DNA of 64,000 bases from Schizophyllum amplum (lineage: Eukaryota > Basidiomycota > Agaricomycetes > Agaricales > Schizophyllaceae): assembly GCA_007026445.1 (NCBI GenBank), contig VDMD01000067.1:62001-126000 (forward strand), given 5' to 3'. The notes under the pieces were generated by a model, which was not told the DNA's origin, made no database searches, and saw only the letters and a program-made list of their open reading frames with translations. Position numbers and translations under genes: made by a program. Positions within the stretch are counted from its first letter, which is position 1; the number at the start of each line of letters is the position of its first letter. Below, piece by piece: positions 1 to 10,483 of this stretch.

Positions 1-530
1 GAGCTTCCGAAAGGGGTTACACCTGTCAATGCACTGCCACTGTGCACCATTGTTTGCTCATGTTTGGTCCATGCACTCTACTGAGTACTGAACAGTATCG
101 AATGTAACGGCGGACATCGCATCCGTGAGAGAATGATGTTCATGAACATGTCTAAATGTACGTAGACGAGGAAAGATGTTAGTACTACAACAATTACAGC
201 CCGTGTAGGGCGGTACTGCGCGAGACAGCGATTCATTGTATGTCGACACAGTCAAGAGTCGACAGCATTGCACGCATCGAAGCGAAGCGAAAGGGTATGT
301 CGAATAAACACCGACACCGAAAGGGCGGGCAGTCCTAGAACGGACAGCTGTGGCGCCCTGGAGAAGCCGTAGCGGCGGTGGTTCACAAGTAACGAGAGAA
401 GTAGAGGTATAGTGAGAAAGAACAGTGTGGAGGCAGCATATATTAGATGGTGAGGCGACACGCAGATAGGCCGTAGATGGGGTAGGCGGTAGTGAGGTGA
501 TGAACCAAGACATCAGCTTGTGCCGGCAGA
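1..530. other. Intergenic, 3' side of the G-alpha gene
   Basis: No supported gene. A short minus-strand open frame at 252-461 encodes a hydrophobic stretch but has no partner exon, start context or family resemblance. The region probably holds the 3' UTR of the G-alpha gene and spacer. Confidence 0.5.
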
Positions 531-3500
531 TTACATGAGCTTTGACTGCTTGAGATGTTGCCTAATGACCATGTCGCGCACTAGAGTTGCATGTCAGCAA
601 GGACGAGCGCGAGCGGATTGAAAGACGATACTGACCACTCGCGATGATGCCTGACGTGGTTTGGGTATCCTACGCAACAGGGATCAGCAAAATCTTCTCG
701 AACTGGGCGCGTATATATCCACGTACCGTGACTGACGTGCAGAACGCATAGAACTTCCGTGGACTAGGAGAATACTCGCGATGTATTGCGCTAAACTTGC
801 TTCGCAAATCTGCAACGCGGTCAGCTTCCTTGCTTCATATAGAGATGGCGAGAAACATAACAGCCACCCACATTTGCTGACGTCCTCCAGGGTGTTCTCC
901 CTATCGCTGTAACTGCGAACGTACTTGGAGAACCTAAGGGACGCTCCTTGAGTATTGTCCTGCAAAACTCAGAAAGACTGCTCACCTAATCCCCGAGTTC
1001 AACTTGGCCTCCAGAATGTCGCATTTGTTCAGGAACAACACGACATCCACGTTCGCCAGCAGCTTATTCGAACAGACAGCTTTCCAAAGTAGGACAGAGT
1101 CCTCCTGAAGAAGAGGTACAGGTGAGTGAACGTCTCTAGCCACGGCGTAGCAGTCGGCAGTCCGGCCAGACGGTATATCATCGCAGCCACGCGCCGGACT
1201 GCCCAAAAGCTCAGCCACCCGGCCGAACTTGCAGACTCAACTCACCAGTCTGTTCACTGTCTTGTCTTCTACCAGAACCTGGTCGAAGGCCGATATCGGC
1301 GCCAGGAAGATTATTGCCTCAACTGGAAAGGAGATCAGCAATCCGCTAACATGTACAGCTGTCAATTGTTTTATGGCAGAATATAACGAGACCATCCAAG
1401 TTGCCGCTGGTTGACCAGGAAGTAAAGATAAAGTACTCACCATCATCAAAGAACGGCGCCCACGTCGCTGTAGAGAATTCTCGGTACGTGTATCGACCAC
1501 TAAATATATCTTCACTCACGACGCTGCAGAAAGATCAGCTGAAGGTCCTCGTCAGCGTGATAGGAAGGATAAGCGCACCTGACTTCGACTACCTCCCACA
1601 TCGACAATGCGCCACTCGCTTGGCGTGTCCTTCGCGGAGACCTCCATCTCAAACTTGTACTCGCTCACGCCGACAGTCTTAAGCCGTGCCTTCAGCACAT
1701 CCTCTATATTAACAGGTCAGTGTCACGTAGACCATGTCGGGTGAACAATAGCAAAGGAGGTCGAACGAAAATTGGCGAAAGTGGATGATCAACGTAGATG
1801 AAATGCTTATCGAGTCGAGTAATGAGAAACTCACCATCGGTCGGCATATACCTCAGCGAAGTCACCCGCTCGAGATCGTTGAGGAAGCTGGCGAATTAGC
1901 GTCAGTGACGGCGCATATACGTAGGTATCGGGCGCATGGCCTCAAGTATCGGATGCATGCACCTGGTCCGCCACAAACAAAGAAAGGGGCGCGGCGCATA
2001 TACAGGAAAGAGTTCCACAGACACCCGTCTTCCTATAACATGGTTCGACCAGCGCATATATCCAAGTAGCACGCCATACACTTACCCGCCACGAAATCGG
2101 GCGAAAAAAAGAGTCAAACAAGAGAAGACACTCACAAACCCGGCGAATCTTCCAATCTGATCTTCCGCTTCCGTAATATCGTCCGCACATCGGGGTCCAG
2201 CCAGAGCGAGATCATATCCCGCCGGCAGCTGTGCAGCACCTCCTGCGCCTCGTCTGGGCTCTCAAGGCCGATGTTACCAACGCTGCTAGGGCGGGAGCGC
2301 TGTCGACCGGATTTGGAGGCGGACGGGCCCACACGATGGGGTGATCCCTGAGACTGGTGCTGCGAGGGATGCCGCGAAGGCGTTCCGTTGAGAGGAGGCG
2401 ACGTGTGCTGCGAATGCGAGGCGTCAGCGTGTGAGCGCGGATGCCCCGATATCGAGCGCGTATGGTGCACAAAGCCGCTGATGCTCGCTGCAATGCCGCC
2501 ACTTCCGCTGGTGCTTGTCCTCCGGCCGCCGTTCGTACGATCCCCGCTGTAGCTGCTGCTTCCCCCACTACCTGCACTCCCGCCGCTGCTGGTCCCGCTG
2601 GCGCTGCGGCCAGACGGGTAGAGCACGCGCGCCTTGGCTAGAGCACCGCGCCACCCCATTCCGGGGCGAACGAAGACCTCCTGTCCAGGACGGACAACGA
2701 TCTCCTGCCCTGCACGGTTCGGGCCGCAGAGTCGCGTGGCCTCGTCTTCGTTAGGGGGTACGAGTTTGGCGACGAGCATACGTTCGACATGGCGAAGGGG
2801 TTCAAGGCGCGCACGGAGGGCCTCAAGGGGTGCGGCGGTCAAGGTGAGGGAGGAATTGAAGGAGTAGAGTGTTTCCTCGGCTTCTGGTTCTGATAGCTCA
2901 AAGTCGGACTCGGGACCAGATTCCATGCCATGGTGTGGACGAGGGGCTCGATCGTACGTTGGTGGTGCGCCCAAAAATTCGTAATCACTGGGAAAAGGGG
3001 CGTTGGAGGGACCTGCAACGTTGGAGTAGTTTGCAACGTGAGATGGCCCTGCGCCGGAGGTCGTGAACGCGGCAGCGGCTGCGTCAAGGGCGGGGACGCT
3101 GGTGCGCTTGCGATGACCGGGGATGCTTGGATGGCGGATGCCAAAGTCATTAGATTGGGCTGGGCCGTGGCGTGGTCGGGAAGGCATGCTCCGGCTCTTG
3201 TGTGCGGGGACGAAGACAGCCGTTGCAAGCTCGTGGTGAACAGCATCCAGGATAGTGCGCATCGAGCGGACGACATTACTGCGGACGTGAGCGACAAGCA
3301 GGGGAGTTGCGAGGGGACACACACAGTTGGATAACGGCTCGCCATAGTATCCGCTCCTCTCGGAACGCGGTGGGGGTATACAACCGCTGAAACTCTGCGC
3401 CTGATCAGTGGATTCGACAAACTGGCGCGCATATACTCACGTCGTAGCGTCGTCGATTTCCCTGCGGCCTGATCAGCTCAAGCACTGGCCCCCCTGCATC

Positions 3501-3734
3501 CCACTCACCGCTCTCGCTCTGCCCGAGAAGGAGGAGGCGCACGATGCGCTTCTTCTTCTTCGCCTGGCGCTCGGCCTTGATTTCGGCGTCGATCTCGGCA
3601 CTGACCCGGCGCGCCTCCTCTTCACGCGCGAGTCGGGCCTCGCGCTCGTCTGGCGTCTCGTTCGGCGGCGGGCGCAGCGCAGCGTCGAAGGCGTCGACGC
3701 CGCCGCTCGTGGACGCGCGGGGGCGGGCGGGCAT
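531..3734 (-). CDS. Atypical heterotrimeric G-protein alpha subunit, 14 exons
   Basis: GTP-binding signalling subunit expected to couple membrane receptors to effectors. Exons (high to low): 3734-3509, 3461-3441, 3400-3325, 3278-2136, 1887-1835, 1703-1579, 1523-1520, 1467-1441, 1322-1246, 1104-986, 933-872, 809-727, 669-636, 580-531; total 2100 nt, 699 aa. Seen: P-loop GQSESGKST (about residues 71-79), switch I KARLKT, switch II DVGGSRSQ, FLNKCD, TSVTDT and C-terminus QHLKQSKLM. Canonical subunits are about 350 aa; the excess is a Ser/Gly/Pro-rich insertion in the helical domain, all in exon 4. The catalytic Gln of DVGGQ is Ser and there is no N-terminal MG myristoylation signal. Exon 7 is only 4 nt. 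Intron 4 is long (248 nt). Start is the first ATG compatible with exon 1; an upstream non-ATG extension is possible. Family assignment is secure; signalling role is inferred. Confidence 0.93.
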
Positions 3735-5414
3735 GATGATCGCGGCGGTCGACCCGCCGTGACCCCCGCTGTGACATTTTAGCGCGGACCCAGGCGTCTC
3801 CCACGTGATGCCGCACACCAAAGTTCAACTTGTACTTTTTCGCCACCACGCCCGCGCGCGCTCGCAGCAGCGGGCGCCCCGGCGCGAGGTACGCTTGCTC
3901 TCTCTCCTTGTCTCCCCGCGGATCACGCTGCTCCCTCGGTGCCTTCGCCGCCCTGGTACCGCCGTTAGCAGCTGACCCGCTACTTATGCGCCGCCCACCT
4001 AATGCCATCACGTACCTGGGGCGCTCGCAGGCGCAGAGCGACGCATGCTCTTCCGTATACATCCCCCGTGCACCGACTCCACTCCAACAGGCTCTACGAT
4101 GTCCCCGTGTTGTGCTGCGCATACTGCCGTCCCGCTGCCGTCGACACAGTCTGCTCTCGTCCGGGCCCATGGTTGCTCGATCGCGGCTCACGCGCGCACA
4201 ATGTCATGACCGCTCTTTGCGCTCCCTGCTTCGGCCCGCCGTCATCTTCAATGTCGCTCTGTATTGGGAACCTCAGTGCCGTAACAGGCGGCTATCTAGT
4301 ACCTGCACTCTCACGCTGGATGCCTCGGCCACCGTTTGAAGTGGGGAAGCTGTGTCGCGATGAGGGCGATTGTCGGCTGACGAACGTGCATATCTTCTGA
4401 TTTACCTGGTGCGCCCCGATTACTGTCCTTTCCCCGCCTTCCTCACTCCCATATCTCTCACGTCATCCCACGAGGGACCTCATATCTGTGCCCGCGCTAC
4501 ATCTAGTACTCCCCATTGTCGAGCTCGTGGCCCTCCTCCGCTGACAACCGGCGGCACTACGCACTATCCCGCTGCTCTGCTGACACCGATGGTGCCACCC
4601 TACGACATAAAATCAGCCTCATGTCTATGTGATAATGGCAGCCATGCCTCCGATCCTGTCTTCCTTCTCTGACCGTTCCTTGCACAGTCTATAACTCGTC
4701 GATGAAGGTGCCTGCGCGAGGCCTTCGGCGACCAATGACTTCGCGTTCCTCCGAGCACCGCGCCTATCTAGTATCCATCGACATCTTAAAGTGCCATACT
4801 CGTTGCCCTGAGGTGATTGGACAGCATCGCAGCATTGTCGCTCCCTCCTCATGCGGAAGTTCTCCTCATCCAGACGGCTCGAATCGACAAGATCTTATTG
4901 AGAATTGATGTCCCGAGCATCGTGCCACATATGTGACGCAACTCAGCTTAGCTACATAGTGTTCTTTCCGTCGTCTGTCTGACTTCCAGCTCGTCAACCC
5001 GACGCTGCATATCTCAATTTACCGACTGCCGGGGCGCCGGAAGGGTCCAGTACTTGGAAGAGACTGTCACGATCGGCATTCACTGTGCGAGTCGGATTGC
5101 TGCTTCTGGAAGGCATTCAAGTGCCTTGGGAGCGCAGAGCAAGCGCACAAACCTAAAAGTCTTGATGAATATATGCATGAAGGTCAACTGAACGCTGAAG
5201 TGCGCTTTGCAGAAGTATCCCAGCTTTCTAGCGCGATACGATCCAGGGAGCGGGCAGGCAGCGGGAGATAACCACGTGAATGCATAATCTTATCTTATCG
5301 CTGTCCCTGCCTCGGCCACAGATAAGATACCTCTGATCGCTCGTCCAACGCGCCCACTACCTGATCTAGCGCCCGCTCTGTAGTGCCTTGGTAGCGCCCA
5401 ATGAAGCGAGGAGG
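3735..5414. other. Divergent intergenic region between G-alpha and PIG-A
   Basis: About 1.7 kb without a supported gene, holding the promoters of two divergent genes. CACGTG hexamers lie at 3802-3807 (68 nt upstream of the G-alpha ATG) and 5273-5278. Several overlapping plus-strand open frames near 3830-4400 are GC-rich, lack domain features and look like chance. Confidence 0.5.
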
Positions 5415-7198
5415 ATGAGCAGTAAAATGTCGCCAATAGCCATTGCGTGAGTGTCCTTGCCTGTACATACCGCAGAAAAGCTAACTCACACCCAGCATGG
5501 TTGGCGACTTCTTCCACCCCAACGTCGGCGGCGTCGAGAGCCACATGTACATGCTCAGTGCCAAGCTCCTCGCCCGTGGGCACAAAGTCATCGTCATCAC
5601 CCACGCCCACCGCGACCGCGTCGGCGTCCGCTGGCTCCTCCCTGGCATCAAGGTGTATCACATCCCCTTCCCGCCGATCGCGAACTCGGCGACGCTGCCC
5701 AACTTCTTCACCTTCTTGCCGTATTTTCGCACCATTGTGCTGCGCGAGCATATAGAGCTGGTGCATGCGCATGCAAGCTTGTCAGCGCTGGGACATGAGG
5801 CGCTGCTGCATGCTCACCTCCTTGGCGTGCGCACGGTGTTCTCGGACCACAGTTTGTTCGGTTTTGAGGACGCGGCGAGCATTCTCACCAACAAGCTCCT
5901 GGCCGGTACGCTGAAGAATGTGGACGCTGTGATATGCGTGTCTCACACAGGGCAAGCTACCTCAACCCGCAGCATTTGTTCCGCCAACATTGACTACCGT
6001 GCAGACGAGAGAACACCGTTCTACGAGGGCAGCTATTCGAGCCCAGCGCTGACGATCCGACTGCTCTTGTCGTCCGTGACAGTGTATATGTTATACCAAA
6101 CTCGCTCGTCGCCGACCACTTTGTGCCCGACCCGCCGGTGTCGACCGAGATCAGTCAGTTGGCACTCTTCTTGCATTGACATCTACTAAAGATATGATAA
6201 AACTCCTTCCCTAGTCACAATCGTCGTCCTCTCGCGTCTCGCGTACCGCAAAGGCATTGACCTCCTCGTTGCGACGGCTCCGCATGTCTGCCGCGCTTTC
6301 CCTAACGTTCGGTTCCTCGTAGGTGCGTTGACTCGTTCATGGGTGGAAATCCCTTGTTTAATGTTGATTTTGCATACAGGCGGCACCGGCCCCAAGCTCA
6401 TCGACCTCCTGCAAATGCGCGAAAAGCACCGCCTACAGGACCGTATCGAGCTCCTTGGCCCCGTCGCTGCCGGCGACGTGCGATCCGTATGTGGCTCTCC
6501 TCGCCGATTACATCGGGGCACCGACCACTTGCTATAGGTCCTTGTCCGCGGCCACATCTTCCTCAACACCTCTCTCACCGAGGCGTTCGGTATCGCCACT
6601 CTTGAAGCCGCATGCGCTGGTCTGTACGTCGTCTCGACCCGTGTTGGCGGCTTGCCAGAAATATTGCCCGAGGACATGATCAGCTTCGCGGAGCCGGAAG
6701 AAGATGGTGAGCTGACTCAAGACTGCACATTCAGCCATACTGAACGTCGGACTGAGATGTTATACGCGTGATCGGCAACGCCGTGCGGCACGTCTCCGCA
6801 GGGAAACACGACCCACTGCGCGCCCACGCCCGCGTGCGCACGTTCTACGACTGGTCGGCTGTCGCTGAGCGCATAGAGCGGGTATACAGCGCGGTACTCA
6901 GCGCACCTGAGCGCGACTTGGGCGAGCGGATACGGAGGTACGTACGCCTCGGCTGACTTGGCTCATACAGCCCTCTTGCCGACTTTACGCCCCCAGGAAT
7001 ATGTCTCTTGGGACGTTTTTCGGACCTGTTTACACCATCATACTCGTTGTGGACTGCTTATTCTTCCTATTCTTGGAGTGGTGGAGCCCACGGGAGGATA
7101 TTGACTACGTGCGTTGTTCATGGGACGCAGGGAAGGCCCGAAGTACGGGACAAGATGAGATAATTGGTGAAGGAGAGAAAAAGAATACCCTTGGTTAG
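5415..7198 (+). CDS. GPI3: GPI N-acetylglucosaminyltransferase catalytic subunit (PIG-A/Gpi3)
   Basis: Transfers GlcNAc from UDP-GlcNAc to phosphatidylinositol, the first step of GPI-anchor synthesis on the cytosolic face of the ER. The first short exon is spliced to give [18 protein letters not shown], the hallmark N-terminus. Later exons show [40 protein letters not shown] and the EX7E-type motif [10 protein letters not shown] of GT4 glycosyltransferases. The last exon carries the C-terminal membrane segment followed by [12 protein letters not shown], as in the family. Two in-frame ATGs (5415, 5427) precede the signature; either may be used. Intron 5952-6004 has a GC donor (GCAAGC). The 3' end is uncertain: either read-through to TAG at 7196-7198, or a last intron starting after DY and a very short terminal exon. 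Confidence 0.93.
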
Positions 7199-7479
7199 CA
7201 ATATACCCATTGACAGGCCTATAAGCGTCAGCGCGGAAGAGCAGCAGCTGATAGGTTCAGTACGCGACGAACACGTTCCGTCTTGAGTTGCTCCAGTCAG
7301 GCAATAAGTACAGGCAGCGATAGCGATTTAAGTTAGGACTATGATACAGTGCTGAGATAGTAAGAGGTAGTCACTGTAGCGTTAGATAACTAGGTGGTGC
7401 AGACCTGATGCAGGTATGATAGAGTCCGAGAGACTACCGTCAACTCGTGATATACACGCCCCACACATGACTTCGAGCC
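7199..7479. other. Short convergent intergenic region
   Basis: Spacer between the 3' ends of PIG-A and the four-helix membrane protein gene. No gene seen. Confidence 0.5.
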
Positions 7480-8307
7480 TCACGCATGCGAACCGCTCAC
7501 GAGGCCAACCTTGCTCTCGTCGAGCGGGACGTAGCGCGTGTTCTTCGCGCGCCGCTCGTCCGAGATTTGGTCGACATAGTTATCCACAATGATCAGGCCG
7601 TCTGACAGACCGGTCAGCTTCATGGACACAGCATCAACATGGGAATGCACTTACAGAGCTCGATCACCCATGCGATGATGTACACGACCGGGAGTGTCCA
7701 TCGCGCCGTGTTGTACGCCTTCCGGCACAGGTCCTCTTCCGCATCCTGCGTCATGGTGTTGTCGGCGATGCCGTTCAGGCATTCGTCTTGCCACTCAGCC
7801 TTGCTGTAGCGGAAGAATTCGACGAGACTCCAGATGCCGAATCCCACGCTGAGGAAGAATTGCGCGGTGAGGACGAAGAGGTACCATCGTACGAGTGTGC
7901 GGCGTCGGAATATGCATCCAATCAAACTGGTGGGCAGGTGAGGGGGATTGACGCGGCGCAGTTCAGGTCCACGTACCCGAAGAGGCAGATGAGGGCTAGG
8001 AAGGTGTAGATGCCGGCGGACACTTCTAACGTGGTGCGATCGACTCTCGCGGCAACTTGGGTGTCTGAAGGGGAAGGGAAGGATCAGCATACGATACGCA
8101 TGCGGATGAGTGTAGACCTCACCTTGATGCGCGAGACCATACCACGATCCAATAGCTACTGCGCCACCACCGAGCAGACCAATAAGGGTCATGACCTTGG
8201 CTGATTGAGTATGTGCATCATTGGCATGCGCGCGCAAGACTCACGAAAACGCCGAAGCGCACAGGGAGGCAGCAGCAAAACTTGCGGGAGCGCACACCGT
8301 AAACCAT
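7480..8307 (-). CDS. Small four-helix (tetraspan-like) membrane protein of unknown function
   Basis: Five exons give a protein of about 200 aa starting MVYGVRSRKFCCCLPVRFGV. A Cys-rich N-terminus precedes the first membrane segment (MTLIGLLGGGAVAIGSW). A second hydrophobic segment contains AGIYTFLALICLFG, a third contains WYLFVLTAQFFLSVGFGIW, then a polar loop with two Cys (ECLNGI, DLCRKAY), then a fourth segment WTLPVVYIIAWVIELYGLII. The cytosolic tail ends VGLVSGSHA. This topology matches a lineage-typical family of Agaricomycete 4-TM proteins annotated only as hypothetical. Frames join cleanly with canonical introns. The function is unknown; a membrane-organising role would be a guess. Confidence 0.8.
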
Positions 8308-10483
8308 GATCGCAGGCAAAGAACGTTTATCGTGAAGTGTTTAGGATGGGGTCGTGCGGCGGAGAAGAGTCGTAACTCGTCAGCGACAATGAGATGGGAC
8401 GAGGGGCGGTGAGAACGTCGACTGGCGCTGGGTTGGGGTGAAGGACAGCGTGTTTGCAGCACCAAACCTCGTTTATATGCGCCACGACGCGTGCAGGCCC
8501 CTGGAGCGGCAGTGCCGGCAGCGATCAAGAAGCGGAATCGAGGTGGTGCTCATCTGTTGGAATATCAAAGAGGCGTAATAAGGCGCGGCATCACAAGTGG
8601 GCGCTTGTTTGGAAACCCGAAAGCGCGCGCTGGGTGCGACCACCCACATACTTATTCTCCACCGTCTAGCACAACCTTAGCTATAGCAAGCGCACCCTCG
8701 TATATATAGGCTGTGTTGGATGCCGTAGATCTTGATAGGTATCTTCCTGTCAGGCCTTGACTTCAAATGACGCATATTTAGTCCATCTTCGACAGTGTCA
8801 GGACTCGAGGATGTAGCCCCTGGCAGCTATCCGAAAGCGGTGTCGATGCAGGTCGGAGGCATGAGGCTGTGCAGACACTGGTCGCCTTCAGCGTCCTCTG
8901 TATGCGGCCACACGACGGAGCCAAGGACCTCCTACCGGCTGCTGTCAGTGGCATGTTGGTGCCCGTAGAGGTGGACTTGAACAAGTGACGGTCGCCCAGT
9001 GTCGCCCAGCGGTCGCCACGAATCCTGACTCGTCACGGTCACATGAGAATCACGCACCGGCCAATGTTGACATTGTCACAATGATCCTCGTTCAGTTGAC
9101 CCACAGCTTAAGTAGAGGCCAGGCTACTGGAGCACTGAACGCTGACTGGTAGGGATAAGCGAATGGTACATCATGTCTCGCACGGCTGATATGTACTCAA
9201 ACTGTACACCTACTGTACTGTTTCGACCATAAGTTCACGTTACGCGTAACATTGGCCTCTGAACTGAACTAAATCACTCAGCGTAACGCGTAACGCCGCT
9301 CGGTGAACACCGTCTAGAATATTCAATTTTTCGCGTATTTTTGACATTTTTTTTCCTACTCACATTCAAGTCGTTTTGGGATATATTTTGATACATTTAC
9401 TCCTGTTCTGAGCCCTATATCACCTCCCAGGCCGTCAAAAGTACAGTAAAAGAGTGAATTTTGCAGCATAATTAAATATATATGAACTGAAATTTCGGAC
9501 CGTAACGGGCCCTTCGGGCCTGTGAACTGGGATCGGGGTCAGTTCAAAGCGTAACGCGTTACATGGGATGAACCTACGGTCGAAACAGTACAGTACCCTC
9601 TGATATTCGTCCTGGGTCCCATGGGCCGTCGTCATTCCTTTCACTGCTTTCCCGACGCGATTCTCGTTCGTCAGGTAGTAGTACCCTGTCATCTTCGTAA
9701 GGCTTCCTTAGGCATTAGCGCCACTGAGCCCGCCGCTCCAGCAAAGGCAATCGCCACACGAACTTGAAGTACCAGCCGCAGACTGTCTGAGAACTCAGCG
9801 CGCCCGCGCGTGCGTGCCACGTCGCTGAGTAGACCAGGCTCGTTGACGAGATCGGCGTTGCTTAGAATTTGGGAGAGCGTGTCTTGCGACTAGCAGCGTG
9901 AACAGAGACGAGTCGTGGTCACGTTGTTCAGGCAAACGCGCCCATGCAGCAAATTCAGACCCAGCCGGCTTTTTCCGTCAGCGCCTGACTTCTACCACCA
10001 CGCCGAGGACAAGCCGTTGCGCGATACATCAAGCTTCAAGCTTCGGTAAGGGGGCTGAAAGCGATGTCCTGCAGCATCTTTACTCTGCTGCGTCGTAACA
10101 GTGCTGGGTCTAAGCCTGAAGCTGAAGACTTATTCCGGACTCCGGGTACGAGGGCGCATCCTCGCTCAGGACTGCGTGGCGCATCATGACCCGCGTCTTT
10201 TAGTAGCTCCTGTGGACAGTCAAGTACTTCTCCTGAACTCATACCAAGTATATCTTGCTAAACCTGGCTTGTATGAACTTGAAACATCGGGATTGATACT
10301 CGGTGAGTATGCTGCTCTTACTTTCTTTGGATTCGCTAGTCTCATACACAGTAGGGGCCTACACTACGGTCTGGGCCATAATTAGGTAAGGTAAGGGTCT
10401 ACATGAGGTCTTTCGTGAGATTTGGAGATATGGAATTGTAGATGAATGGCAATGTCAATGCAAGAAACACTCGAGCGAAATAA
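8308..10483. other. Gene-poor spacer containing a MITE
   Basis: No supported protein gene. It contains the transposon described at 9211-9595 and, at 8472-8477, a TATAAA on the minus strand about 165 nt upstream of the four-helix gene. The remainder (about 9600-10480) shows only short unrelated open frames. Confidence 0.5.
9211..9595. mobile_element. TA-flanked MITE-like non-autonomous DNA transposon
   Basis: Terminal inverted repeats start CTGTACTGTTTCGACC at 9213 and end with its exact complement at 9593; the repeats continue imperfectly for about 25 bp (AAGTTCA / TGAACCT). A TA dinucleotide abuts each end (9211-9212 and 9594-9595), the target-site duplication typical of Tc1/mariner-type elements. 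The inner ends carry palindromes GTTACGCGTAAC (9239-9250) and GTAACGCGTTAC (9551-9562). The 381-bp core is AT-rich and has no transposase frame, so it must have been moved in trans. Family name is not established from sequence alone. Confidence 0.8.

Noticed and set aside
252..461. Small hydrophobic minus-strand frame
   Set aside because: No start context, family match or joining exon; lies in the 3' flank of G-alpha.
3830..4400. Overlapping plus-strand frames upstream of PIG-A
   Set aside because: GC-rich, no domains, several frames open at once.
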